Of a stretch of DNA of 64,000 nt, positions 1 through 9,539 are shown piece after piece (positions within the stretch are counted from its first letter, which is position 1; each line of letters opens with the position of its first letter). Origin of the DNA: Candidatus Auribacterota bacterium (lineage in GTDB: Bacteria > Auribacterota > Ancaeobacteria > Ancaeobacterales > Ancaeobacteraceae). A program made the translations under genes and the position numbers. The DNA lies in the NCBI GenBank assembly GCA_022711655.1, contig JAKLEM010000006.1, positions 1 to 64,000 of the forward strand, read 5' to 3'. The notes beneath the pieces were generated by a model. The model saw only the letters and a list, made by a program, of their open reading frames with translations. It was not told the DNA's origin and made no database searches.

Positions 1-3000
1 TACGACGAGAACCTGCGCGCCTTCCGGGATGTCAAGGCCGGGGCGCAAAAGGCCAAAGAGTTCAATGAGCGGATTGCGTCGGCCGTCGACCTCCTCAAGC
101 AGAAGGTCTTCGCGGGCGACGCCGCCGCCGTCGTGAAGAAGCGTGACGACTGGAACGCCGCCCGTATTTCGTTCACCGACTATTGCCAGTTCATCACCGG
201 CGTCGCGCTGAAGCAGGGGATCGGCGGGAAGCCGGGCGGGGTGTTCAGCGATCCGGCCGGCTATCCGAGCCTCACGGCGGTCATGGAGTCGCTGGTGCTC
301 GAGCAGAAGATCGAGCAGGGCAAGGTCGAGAACGAACGCAAGGAGATGATCAACGCCCTCCAGAAGACGATGGTCAAGGAAGAGGTCTCGGAGCTCGTCA
401 AGCAGTCGCTGTTCCTGCGCATCGGCAAGACGACCTCGGGGATGTTCTACGCCTACCTGCGCGACGCGGCGGCCGCCAAGAAGATAGACATGGCGAAGTA
501 TCCGAACCTGGCGCGGTACATAGAGATCGTCGTTCTGCATGACAAGGTTTCGTCGGCGGCGCTGTTCGACGAGGTCGACCGCCTCGAAAAAAGCGTGAAG
601 GAGCGCCTGTTCACGACCGCCGGAGAGCGCGAGCTGGACGGGCTCATCGACCAGGTGCGGGCCCTCGGCACGCTCCTCGATCTTCGGATGACGCGCAAAG
701 ACCTTGCGTACTATCAGGAGCACAAGGACCTCATAACCCCCGCGAAGCTGGTTCCCGCCGTCGCGAAGATGGCGCGCAAGAACGGGATCGCCGACGCCCT
801 CGCGGGCTCGCTCGCGTGGCTCGAAGGCAATACGCGGGTCGACCTCGGCCCGGCAGTGGCGTTTTACGACGCCGCCGTCAAGCGCGACGACGCCCTGGTG
901 ACGAAAACGATCCAGGAGATGGAGCGGCGCAAGACCACCACCGTCGCCATGGTGGCGGGCGGGTTCCACACGCAGGGTATGAAGAAGCTGTTCAAGGCGA
1001 AGGGCTATTCTTACGTCGTCGTGACCCCCCGGATGACCAAGAAATACGAGGACGACATCTACCTCTCGCGCATGCTCAACAAGCAGACCGATTTCGACCA
1101 GATATTCACCAGCTCAGGGAGGCGCCTGGCGCCGTGGCTGGCGGGGTCCGATCCTGCCCTGATGCAGCAGGTCGAGCAGGAGTTCCTGGTTATGGCGAAA
1201 GTGGCGGGCAAGGATGCCTGGGGGATCGGAGAAGTGCGCAGTATCACCAGCGTCGCCGGCACCGCTATCGAGCTGATGAAGATATCGGCGGACGAGTACC
1301 TCCTCACGACGGCGGCCGGTGACGAAAGACGGGTGGGGCGGATCAAGGTGAACGCGGATGAGCAGGGATTATATGTCGTTGCATCAGCCGCGCCGGTCAC
1401 CGGCGCTGATGAAACGAAGCTGGAAGAGCTGCGCGCGAAGGCGGACGCGGCGAGATCAGCTTATTTCCTGGCGGAAAAAAATAAGAAGGCGGGTGCAGAT
1501 ACGAAGCTGGCGTTTGATGCGATGAATGCTGCGTTCAAGGCGTTCAAGGATTTCGAGGGGACGATCAATCTGGCTGGAGCGAAAACGGTAGAGGCTGCGG
1601 CGGCGGGAGAGAAGGCGGTTGAGATAGCGGCGAAAACAGCCGAGACCCCAGAAGCCGCTGCTGCAAAGCCGGTCGCGCAGGCTGCTCAACAGAATCCTTC
1701 AGCTGAAGTTGAGAGTGCGGAAGATATATTCAAGCTTGTTCAAGGGTTGGACCTGGAGCGGCTTACCGAAGAGCAAAAAAATGCTATTGCGGGATTGGAT
1801 GATGACAAGATTGGGCTGGTTTCCAATATGGTTCTTAACGGGCAAACATCAGATATTAAAAGCTTAAAGGTGTTAAATAAACTTGCATTGGCGGGGAATC
1901 CTTATGCGATCGTCAGATTGATGATCCTTCATGAAAAAATGCCAGAGTTGCAAGGTAAACAGCTGTTTGCTGATCAACAATTTCTTGAAGCTGCTGTGAC
2001 CGCTCTAAGCGGCAAGCAAGATCTGCTGGAAAACAAATTCAGAGAAAAAGAGAGGGAACGTCAGGAGCTGGAGCTTCAGAATAAGGATATTGGTCGAATT
2101 CAAACGGAACTAAATATCCTGGAGGGCACGATCAATATGATCAAGATCGCGTCCCGGGACTACGGGATGTTGCTGGAGATCAGCAAGGTCGAATCGCCGG
2201 CGGACCTCCTGAGCGAGAAACAGGGCAAAGAAAATTCGTTGTTAGAGCGAGTGTTCAGCGCAAGCAAGTCGCCGATCGTGAAGCAGGGGGCGGTCGAAAA
2301 GCTGGAGCGATTGATGAATGCGATCAACGAAACGTATGCCGCGGGAGAGGTTTCCACGGAAGATGTTATGTTTGCCATGAACGCGCGAAGCGTGCTCAAG
2401 GGGGTGTACGACAGTTATCGTCGCAAAGCAGGGAGGGATCTCTTGGCGGGTTCTCCCGTGTTCTCGGACGGCGACATTGCAGACATTGCAAAGCTGCGCG
2501 GCGCGCTTAGAGAGAATACAAAAGTCAATAACGACATACTCGGCCTGCTGTATTTGAGCCGCGAAGAGCTGAATAATGCCGATAAGAGCAGCCTTGTCGA
2601 CGCGTTTAACATGCTTCTGGGGATGCGTGATCTTTACACGAAAGTAAAGGTGGACAAGGCCGCATTGCCTTTGCAGATACGGCAACTGCTGGATCGGGTC
2701 CAGGACAGTAAGTATTCGCTGAAGCCGGAAGAGCTTCAGAATCTGAACAGGGCGTTGCTGGAGGCAACGTACCCCGGCGCCATCCGCAAGAGCAGCGCAA
2801 AACTGCAGAAGGCCGATGTGATCCGTGGGGATTCGTCCCTTCAAGAGGACAGCGCATTGATGTCCGGCCTGGCAAGGGCGTATATAACGTACGTGCTTGT
2901 GATGAGCGCCACCTATAAAGAAGCGAGCGCGAATCAGGAGAATAATGACGCAATGCGTGAATCTGAGGCCTTGTTTCGCAACGTGCTGGGGCCGGAAGAT

Positions 3001-6000
3001 ACCCCTATTTTGGAAGAAATTGAGAGGATCGCAAAGGAGGACCTGACCCCCGAAAGCCCCGCAGTGAGGGCGCTCGAAGCCCTGGAAATGCTGGGGAATA
3101 CGTCAGTCAAAGAGTCGCTGAATAGGATTGCGGCTAAAATGGAGGATAAAGATCGTAAGGAATTAGCTGCCGCAAGAAGTCAAGGAAGCGCCAATAGAGT
3201 GCCGGCTAGTAAACCGGTGAAGATCAATGTGTCAGCGCAAACCGCGAATAAAATATTCATTACGGCAAGGAACTTCCTCAGTAACAACTTGCGCGTGCCG
3301 GCGCAGAAAGGCGCGTTGCTCAGGCAATTGATACTGAAAAGCGTCAGAGCCGCGGCGTTGAATTATTTCAACGGGTTTGGCGTTCCCAGCTTTATTTCCA
3401 ACATTATGGCGAACATCGTGATGCTGAGCGTGCGGCTGAGGTCGTTGCTTTCGGCGAATAACATGATCAACCTGAGCGTGACCTGGTGCGGAGAGATATT
3501 CCTGGAGATAGGGCTGGACAAAGGCGGCGGAGGAGATGATCTGGTCATACATGACAAGGCTGTCAAGACATTGAATGACATGCGGTCTGTGATCCTGTCA
3601 GAGACGTCCAGCAAAGAATCCAAGATAGGTGTTGCCGAAGCGCTGGAGATGTGGCCGAACGCCGAAGCAACCGATCTTTTAGGCGAGGCGCTGCGAAGCG
3701 AGCAGGATCCCGAAGTCTCGTCGGCAATAGCTGCGGCCCTTGCGAGTCTGGCCGGGAATCCTCAAAGCAAGGAGATTACCTTCACGGAAGCGGGAACCGG
3801 GGCCGAAAAAACGGTCGCGGATCTCGCGGTAACTACGCTAGGGTCAAATCTGCGGTCAAAAGCAGCCCGGGACGCCTTCGGCAAGGCCTGGAGTCGAGTC
3901 AAGGAACGATCCGGCGCCGGTTGGGAAGGGGTGCGGGCGCGGCTATTCGATGCCGTTCTGGATATGCTCAAGGTCAGGGCGGGGAACAGGCCCGCCATGG
4001 ACATGAAGGCCCTTGCCGAACTCTTGTCCGCGGCATCAGATGAGATCGACATCGCCCGTGAGATCAAGGATAGGATTAGAGCGCGGAGCGGGGAAATGAA
4101 AAAGGAAGGGGATGCGGCGGGCTGGGACCGCGCTGACGTCGAAAAAGCCATCGTAAAGAACCTTCACGACATACTGAAAGCGGCCGCTGACCCACTGATC
4201 ATCGACGCCGCTCTCAACGGATTGGGGGAGGCCGCTGGCCGCATGCAGACGAAAGAGGGGAGGGAAGCGGTCTTTAGCGTGCTGAGCAATGTGGGGGCGG
4301 AGAAGTTCAGGTATGCGAGAGAACAGCTCCGGCGGAACTCTCCGGCCGCGGCAAAGCTCGTCGAAGACGCTTTCTTTAAAGCCCTGGCGAACGCGGATCT
4401 CGTCTATCTGACAAACCCGGCGAACCTGACCGACCTGACGGATATAGCGAACCTCGTCGACCCGTCTGAACAAGCGAATAAGAGATTTCTCGATAAGTTT
4501 TACGCGTCCACCGGCTTGACGTTCGAGGAGCTCGAGGCCGAGGTGGCGGACCGGCTGGCCGGTATGGCGACGGGCGAATACGTGACGCCGGGCGCAACCG
4601 AGCTGGAACAGCAATCGGAGCGGAGAGCGCAGATCGAAAAAGTGCTGGCCAGCGATGCCGCTATCGAACTGATGGCGCGGGCAGGATATCGCAGGATAGA
4701 AAAAGGGGCGGAGGTTCAGAGAATCGATGCGGCAATGAAAAATATCCTGGCCGCTCCGAATACGGACAATGTGCGGGGAGCGGTGCCGGCGGGGCAGAGT
4801 ATCGCGGATAACTTCCTGAAGCGCACGTATGTTCCCGCAGAGGTTCTTATTTCGAAGAACAGGGGATCGATCGACGAGGCTTCCGCTTCAGGCGATCTTG
4901 CCGGGGCGACGGGGACCACGCGGATAAGAAAATTAAAAGAAGCCGCCAACCGGGCGGATATCGAGGCGATAAAAGAGATATTCCAGATAGTCGCTGCCCA
5001 GAGGGACAATGAAAGCAGGATCGAGTATTATATGCACTTTATCACTGAGGATCTCATCCAGGCGTTGTATGAATTAAGGAAGCAGAATAGCGCAAGGGCG
5101 ATAGTTGCGCTCGGTATGATACGGGGGCAGCTGGGAGAGGTCATTGCGATGCTGGATGCCGTGCCGAAAGAGCATACGATCCACTATAGGGCATACAAGG
5201 CTTATTTCAAGGGGATCGAAACACAGCTGGCCGGTTGGGGGATACGACCTGTTGAAATTGCAGAGCCTGAGGTCCAATTGGCAAAAGCCGCGTTCGGGCG
5301 GCCCAATCAGCAGGGCGCCGAGCTGAGCCTGGAAGAGAGATCCGCTGCGCAAAGAGAGAAACGGGTCTTTAACGGTAATGATTACAATAGCGTAGCTGAT
5401 ATTCTCAAGAAGAATTTGGAAGGCAGGATCGGCGGGATCGCCTTTGACGGGCAGGATTTCCGGGTCTTCTTCGATAATCGTTGGATCGCGGTGCGCGGGG
5501 AAGACAATGTGAACGACCGGAACGATTTCGCCAGGTATCAGCCGGCGGCCGACGGTGTTGCCGAAGGGATCATTCTCGACAAGAATACGCTCGCGGCCAT
5601 TCAAGGCGCGTACAAAACCAGCGTGGATAACGGAGCTGAAGCAAAAAAAGCGCTGGCGGAGCTTTTCTATTTTGCCCGCCATGAGATCGTCGAGGGTATT
5701 ATCCTGCCGCAGATGCTGCAGGACGTACAAATACCGGAAAAAGTAAAAGGCAATACGACATTGGAGGCCTTCAGGTCGCTGGTGGAGGGATTGCCGCCGG
5801 GGCAGAAAGAAAAACTGCTTGAGGGAAAAGAGATCCACTGGCTGGTATCTGTTCTTGACGCTAATCTCGACGGCAATTTCTCTCTCGTCGAGGCGGGCAG
5901 AGGGGTCGATAACGCCGCGAACCTTCGCACCATTCAGTCGTTTGCCGGCGAAGCGCCCGGCGCATTGAATCCTGCCATAAAGGCTGCTTTGAAGAATCTC

Positions 6001-7173
6001 AGCAGGGAAGAGCTGGAACAACTCCTTGGGGCACATGCGAATGACCCGCAGTCCGCGGTGAGCATGTACGCGCGGATGCTGTTGTTCGACAAATGGCTGT
6101 ATGCGGAGAACATGAGTGCGCTGCAGAGCGGTAATGCGACAGAGGCGCAGAAGGAGAATGCAGCTGCAGCGCTGAGAGCGATCAAGGATAAAATAAGCCG
6201 GGGAGCGGAGACTCAGGCGTTCATGGCCTGGCTCGTGCGGATCGGTTTCAACCTGCCGACCGACGCGTTTCGCAAGACGGGTGTCGCTATTATGGACGCC
6301 GTGCTCGCGAACGAACCCGGGGTCCTGCTGGTGCTCAACGACGGTGTGGCGGAGCCGGCAAAGATGACCGAGGCGAAGAATGAGACCAAAAAAGAGCTGG
6401 TGACGCTGATCACCCAGATGTGCAGGGACAACCAGATCGAGGGAGTGAAAGAGGGCGACAGCGACAAGATCGATACGATCGTTGAGAAGATCATGGCGAG
6501 CAGGTCGCTGTCGGATCTCCTGGGCGGCCTCGGCATGATAACCAGGAAAAATGTACCTCAGATAGTGAATTTCGACTGCCTCAGCAACGAAGAGGACACG
6601 CTTGTTGGTAAGGTCGCGCTTGCGCTGATCAAGCAGCAGTACAGGCTGTCGCCGGAGAACTTTCTGGCCGTTTTGGCTGAGGGGCAGCCGTTCGTAAATA
6701 CCGGGCTCAAGGCGGCGGTAGAGGCGTTCGTCGGGTCCGTGTCGCCGGAACGTAAAGTGCTGGTGACGAAAGACGAGATGAAAGGGATGACTCCTGAGGA
6801 AGCGACAGCGAAGATCCCGGAAATGATCGCACGGAAACTTGAAACTAAACTGCTGGGCCTTGCGTGGGCCAAACAGAACGAGCAGGGCAAATTGACGCTT
6901 GAACGTGATGTGGGGCTGATGACAGGGCAGGCGAGCTACGAGCAGATTGTTGCACTTTTTGACGATCAGTCGGTGTCACGCTTTGTGTGCGTCATGATAT
7001 CGGACGAAAAGGGGATGGTCACGCGGCAGGACATCGAGTTCCTCAAGGCGCACGGGCTGAAGGGGCTCGCGTCCGAGATCTATGCGGGCCAGCCGCTGTT
7101 CAAGATGAACAATATCGGCGAAGCGACCTTCAACGATATGCGAGTGTCCGCGGCGACGCTGACGCACGCGTAA
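1..7173 (+). CDS. Giant multidomain protein of unknown function, 5' end outside the window
   Basis: The frame is open from base 1 to the TAA at 7171-7173, so at least 2390 residues are present and the true start lies upstream. The GTG at 133 is only the first start-like codon and has no convincing ribosome site. Counting from base 1, residues 317-335 (GGFHT, then KLFKAKGYSYVVV) resemble the end of the TraB/ChaN (Tiki-like) fold, which is a weak inference. An Ala-rich linker near residue 550 is followed by a lower-GC stretch (about 1720-2150) with a charged coiled coil at about 676-715. HEAT-like helical repeats appear near 1020-1050 and 1200-1250, and a HEIVE motif lies at 1894-1898. Very long proteins of this type are characteristic of Omnitrophota. 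The function is unknown. It ends 12 bases before the next gene, so the two are probably cotranscribed. Confidence 0.85.
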   Translation, partial: YDENLRAFRDVKAGAQKAKEFNERIASAVDLLKQKVFAGDAAAVVKKRDDWNAARISFTDYCQFITGVALKQGIGGKPGGVFSDPAGYPSLTAVMESLVLEQKIEQGKVENERKEMINALQKTMVKEEVSELVKQSLFLRIGKTTSGMFYAYLRDAAAAKKIDMAKYPNLARYIEIVVLHDKVSSAALFDEVDRLEKSVKERLFTTAGERELDGLIDQVRALGTLLDLRMTRKDLAYYQEHKDLITPAKLVPAVAKMARKNGIADALAGSLAWLEGNTRVDLGPAVAFYDAAVKRDDALVTKTIQEMERRKTTTVAMVAGGFHTQGMKKLFKAKGYSYVVVTPRMTKKYEDDIYLSRMLNKQTDFDQIFTSSGRRLAPWLAGSDPALMQQVEQEFLVMAKVAGKDAWGIGEVRSITSVAGTAIELMKISADEYLLTTAAGDERRVGRIKVNADEQGLYVVASAAPVTGADETKLEELRAKADAARSAYFLAEKNKKAGADTKLAFDAMNAAFKAFKDFEGTINLAGAKTVEAAAAGEKAVEIAAKTAETPEAAAAKPVAQAAQQNPSAEVESAEDIFKLVQGLDLERLTEEQKNAIAGLDDDKIGLVSNMVLNGQTSDIKSLKVLNKLALAGNPYAIVRLMILHEKMPELQGKQLFADQQFLEAAVTALSGKQDLLENKFREKERERQELELQNKDIGRIQTELNILEGTINMIKIASRDYGMLLEISKVESPADLLSEKQGKENSLLERVFSASKSPIVKQGAVEKLERLMNAINETYAAGEVSTEDVMFAMNARSVLKGVYDSYRRKAGRDLLAGSPVFSDGDIADIAKLRGALRENTKVNNDILGLLYLSREELNNADKSSLVDAFNMLLGMRDLYTKVKVDKAALPLQIRQLLDRVQDSKYSLKPEELQNLNRALLEATYPGAIRKSSAKLQKADVIRGDSSLQEDSALMSGLARAYITYVLVMSATYKEASANQENNDAMRESEALFRNVLGPEDTPILEEIERIAKEDLTPESPAVRALEALEMLGNTSVKESLNRIAAKMEDKDRKELAAARSQGSANRVPASKPVKINVSAQTANKIFITARNFLSNNLRVPAQKGALLRQLILKSVRAAALNYFNGFGVPSFISNIMANIVMLSVRLRSLLSANNMINLSVTWCGEIFLEIGLDKGGGGDDLVIHDKAVKTLNDMRSVILSETSSKESKIGVAEALEMWPNAEATDLLGEALRSEQDPEVSSAIAAALASLAGNPQSKEITFTEAGTGAEKTVADLAVTTLGSNLRSKAARDAFGKAWSRVKERSGAGWEGVRARLFDAVLDMLKVRAGNRPAMDMKALAELLSAASDEIDIAREIKDRIRARSGEMKKEGDAAGWDRADVEKAIVKNLHDILKAAADPLIIDAALNGLGEAAGRMQTKEGREAVFSVLSNVGAEKFRYAREQLRRNSPAAAKLVEDAFFKALANADLVYLTNPANLTDLTDIANLVDPSEQANKRFLDKFYASTGLTFEELEAEVADRLAGMATGEYVTPGATELEQQSERRAQIEKVLASDAAIELMARAGYRRIEKGAEVQRIDAAMKNILAAPNTDNVRGAVPAGQSIADNFLKRTYVPAEVLISKNRGSIDEASASGDLAGATGTTRIRKLKEAANRADIEAIKEIFQIVAAQRDNESRIEYYMHFITEDLIQALYELRKQNSARAIVALGMIRGQLGEVIAMLDAVPKEHTIHYRAYKAYFKGIETQLAGWGIRPVEIAEPEVQLAKAAFGRPNQQGAELSLEERSAAQREKRVFNGNDYNSVADILKKNLEGRIGGIAFDGQDFRVFFDNRWIAVRGEDNVNDRNDFARYQPAADGVAEGIILDKNTLAAIQGAYKTSVDNGAEAKKALAELFYFARHEIVEGIILPQMLQDVQIPEKVKGNTTLEAFRSLVEGLPPGQKEKLLEGKEIHWLVSVLDANLDGNFSLVEAGRGVDNAANLRTIQSFAGEAPGALNPAIKAALKNLSREELEQLLGAHANDPQSAVSMYARMLLFDKWLYAENMSALQSGNATEAQKENAAAALRAIKDKISRGAETQAFMAWLVRIGFNLPTDAFRKTGVAIMDAVLANEPGVLLVLNDGVAEPAKMTEAKNETKKELVTLITQMCRDNQIEGVKEGDSDKIDTIVEKIMASRSLSDLLGGLGMITRKNVPQIVNFDCLSNEEDTLVGKVALALIKQQYRLSPENFLAVLAEGQPFVNTGLKAAVEAFVGSVSPERKVLVTKDEMKGMTPEEATAKIPEMIARKLETKLLGLAWAKQNEQGKLTLERDVGLMTGQASYEQIVALFDDQSVSRFVCVMISDEKGMVTRQDIEFLKAHGLKGLASEIYAGQPLFKMNNIGEATFNDMRVSAATLTHA

Positions 7174-7185
7174 GAGCGATCATTC

Positions 7186-8826
7186 ATGAGTTTTCCTATG
7201 CGAAGAATGAGACGGCGGTTCCACTCGGTCATCGTCTATGCCATCCTGATATGTTACCTCGCGTCTGCGGAAGGTCTTGCGCTGGCTTCTTCCCGCGGGC
7301 AGGACTGTCTTGCGCCTGAGTCGGAGGCTAAGAAGGATTCGTTCAGGACGGTGCGCGAAGTAATGGATACCGCTCTTGCCGAAAAGGGGCGGAGTAATGG
7401 CGGAAATGGGTTAATTGCGTCGCTTGCCGGCGCCTTCGGGCTTCTCTGGCCGGTTGTTGCGGGCGGTATCTTAGTGGCGGTCTCGCCGCTGAACGCGGCG
7501 CAGCCGGCGTCGGCGACGGCGGCCGTAGCTGCAAAGGGGTGGAGTGCTTTGGGCGTTGCGGGGGTGGTCCTGCCCCTGTCATTGCTGGTCGCGGCCATTG
7601 TTTATGCGGGGTGGCGGTATTATCGGTCGATAGCGGAAGCTGAGGAGCAACCTCTGAAACAGCCGCGTCCTCCAGCGGCGAAGATGCTTCCGTCGTTGAA
7701 ACCCCAGCTCTCGGGGCCTGTTCCTGTTCGGTCTCAGAAACTTTGGGAAAGGCTGAAGCAGGCAAGGCCGATAGCCGTCTTTGACCAGCGTATCGGGTTG
7801 GACAAGAAGATCACGTTCGAGCTTGCCGAGATGTACCGCGACGGCAAGGACCCCGTTTCGCGGCAGGCACTTGCCCGGCGAAAGGTGACACTGAACGCTG
7901 TTATTGAAAAGGTGCGGAAGATCGAGAAGTGGATTGCCAAAGAGCCGGCCGGCAATCTCGTCAAGCAGATCGTTATCGTCGACGATGACGACCAATTCGA
8001 GATCCAAGTCGTTAAAGGCCCCGACGTAGCCGTCTTTTCCTGGAAGTGGCTGAATAACGAGGGGAAACTCGAGAGCTCGGGGCTGGCACATGAGATCTAC
8101 CACGTCGCCATACCGGGTTATTCTCCTATCGAAGAGGTGTTGGTATATTCGCTCGAATTTGTCAGGATGATGAATCTATGGCGGGATGGGAAGAAGGATC
8201 CGGTAGCACGCGCCTTGTATGAAAGGTCAATTTCTGAGATCCCAAACTATGGTGGCGTTGTCGAGGGTCGCTATTTCGATGAGATTATATTGGAACGGAT
8301 GAAAGATTCGTTAGTAGAAAATGATGGGGAAGGTAGCATGAAGCTTACCAGTGAGGATATTTTATATATTGCTATACCCATCGTATGGGAAGTGATGAAG
8401 AAAGATCTGCCCCGGTACATTGTTCTGGATCCTGACAGGGATCACGATGAGCAGCTGCGGGAGCTTGCGGAGCTTTCAAAGAAGACTAATGCCGACATCC
8501 GAAAAGAGGTCCTCAAAATGTACGAGAAAAACAAACAGCGGCTCCTCCGCGGCCGCCCGCTCTACAGCATCCTCCTGCCGATTGGTCTGCTCGATTTTGC
8601 CTGTTTCGCGGCGCCGATGACGGTCATCCTTCTCGCCGTCAAGATCGGGTGCATCATCTATATCTTCTATGAAGGGACGCTGGTGCGGAGGACGGCGGAA
8701 ATCGTGCAGGGGATGTACGAGTCCCTCTCCGAGGGGTTCGCCCCGCCGCCGGTCCCGGTCTTCCAGCCGATCCCCATCACCGACCGATTCTCCCGCCCCC
8801 AGCAGACAGTGGAGTCGAGCGCGTAG
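7186..8826 (+). CDS. Exported/membrane protein with HExxH zincin-like motif and LAPES signature
   Basis: This 546-residue protein has an N-terminal signal or anchor segment (Arg-rich, then VIVYAILICYLASAEG). It is followed by QDCLAPES at about residues 41-48, a LAP-x-S motif also seen in the exported protein at 54779-57916. Two hydrophobic segments lie near residues 79-104 and 122-143, and two more near 463-495. Residues 302-306 read HEIYH, the zinc-binding and catalytic signature of gluzincin metallopeptidases, with acidic residues E316/E317 shortly after. It is probably a membrane-bound peptidase with a domain between two membrane hairpins, but the third zinc ligand is not certain. The ATG at 7186 follows the giant gene by 12 bases. 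I recognise no named family. Confidence 0.8.
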   Translation: MSFPMRRMRRRFHSVIVYAILICYLASAEGLALASSRGQDCLAPESEAKKDSFRTVREVMDTALAEKGRSNGGNGLIASLAGAFGLLWPVVAGGILVAVSPLNAAQPASATAAVAAKGWSALGVAGVVLPLSLLVAAIVYAGWRYYRSIAEAEEQPLKQPRPPAAKMLPSLKPQLSGPVPVRSQKLWERLKQARPIAVFDQRIGLDKKITFELAEMYRDGKDPVSRQALARRKVTLNAVIEKVRKIEKWIAKEPAGNLVKQIVIVDDDDQFEIQVVKGPDVAVFSWKWLNNEGKLESSGLAHEIYHVAIPGYSPIEEVLVYSLEFVRMMNLWRDGKKDPVARALYERSISEIPNYGGVVEGRYFDEIILERMKDSLVENDGEGSMKLTSEDILYIAIPIVWEVMKKDLPRYIVLDPDRDHDEQLRELAELSKKTNADIRKEVLKMYEKNKQRLLRGRPLYSILLPIGLLDFACFAAPMTVILLAVKIGCIIYIFYEGTLVRRTAEIVQGMYESLSEGFAPPPVPVFQPIPITDRFSRPQQTVESSA

Positions 8827-8882
8827 CTATTTCCGTTTGAGAATCTCCTATGTTCTGCTAGTATCATTAGAGAGGGAACGTT

Positions 8883-9377
8883 ATGTTCTACGAAGATGTT
8901 TTTAGGGCGTTCGAAAAGGCGGATGTCAAGTATGTGATCGTCGGAGGCCTTGCGGTCAACCTCCTCGGGTCGATGCGGAGCACGAACGATCTCGATATAC
9001 TTGTCGAGATGAGCGACGAGAATCTGGCGAAGGTTGTCAGGATCCTGAAAAGCAAGGGGTTTTCCGTCAAGCAACCCGTCGACCCGATCGGTATCGCCGA
9101 TAGGCGCATACGGGATGAGTGGATACGAGGAAAGCATCTGAAGGCGTTGAATTTCTACCGGGGCGTCGAAATGGATGAGGTTGATATCATCATCGATACC
9201 CCCGTCAGCTACGAGGATGCGCTCAAAGATCTCCAATTGATCGCATGCGGCAGGCTGCAGTTGCCGGTGATCTCCGTCGATGCCCTGATCAGGATGAAGA
9301 ATAAAGCCGCGCGGGCGATCGATAAGCTTGATATCGAATTGTTAAAGGGGCTCAAGAAGGCCGGAGGAAAAGCATGA
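8883..9377 (+). CDS. Nucleotidyltransferase-fold protein (AbiEii/DUF6036-like)
   Basis: This 164-residue protein has the minimal nucleotidyltransferase core. GG-L-A near residues 20-24 is followed by G-S-M-R-S-T-N-D-L-D, with the paired Asp residues expected to bind metal, and a later Asp-rich strand (DEVDIIID) could supply the third carboxylate. Proteins of this type transfer nucleotides to RNA, DNA or protein targets and often act as toxins or toxin neutralisers. Its stop codon overlaps the start of a 54-residue gene by four bases (ATGA), as in toxin-antitoxin operons. The substrate is unknown. The ATG at 8883 has a weak purine-rich ribosome site. Confidence 0.8.
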   Translation: MFYEDVFRAFEKADVKYVIVGGLAVNLLGSMRSTNDLDILVEMSDENLAKVVRILKSKGFSVKQPVDPIGIADRRIRDEWIRGKHLKALNFYRGVEMDEVDIIIDTPVSYEDALKDLQLIACGRLQLPVISVDALIRMKNKAARAIDKLDIELLKGLKKAGGKA

Positions 9378-9538
9378 TATTTTCCTGGGAAACGGAAGAA
9401 GAACGCATCCGGCGCCACATGAACATATCTCCGAAGAAAAAGCTCGAGTGGCTTCAGGATATGAAGGAGTTTATGGCGAAGTGCTCGACGCCGGTAAAGG
9501 CGGCCACCTCAAAGAAACTCAAAAAGAAGATTTCCTGA
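9374..9538 (+). CDS. 54-residue partner of the nucleotidyltransferase, possible antitoxin
   Basis: A short reading frame starts with an ATG that overlaps the upstream TGA (ATGA, 9374-9377) and ends with TGA at 9536-9538. The product begins MIFSWETEEERIRRHM, continues with a conserved-looking SPKKKLEWLQDMKEF segment and has a very Lys-rich tail. Small proteins with a P-x-x-K-L-x-W-L motif commonly sit directly behind nucleotidyltransferases of this class, so coupled expression and a partner role are inferred. It ends one base before the next gene's ATG. It is easily missed because of its size. Confidence 0.7.
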   Translation: MIFSWETEEERIRRHMNISPKKKLEWLQDMKEFMAKCSTPVKAATSKKLKKKIS

Positions 9539-9539
9539 G

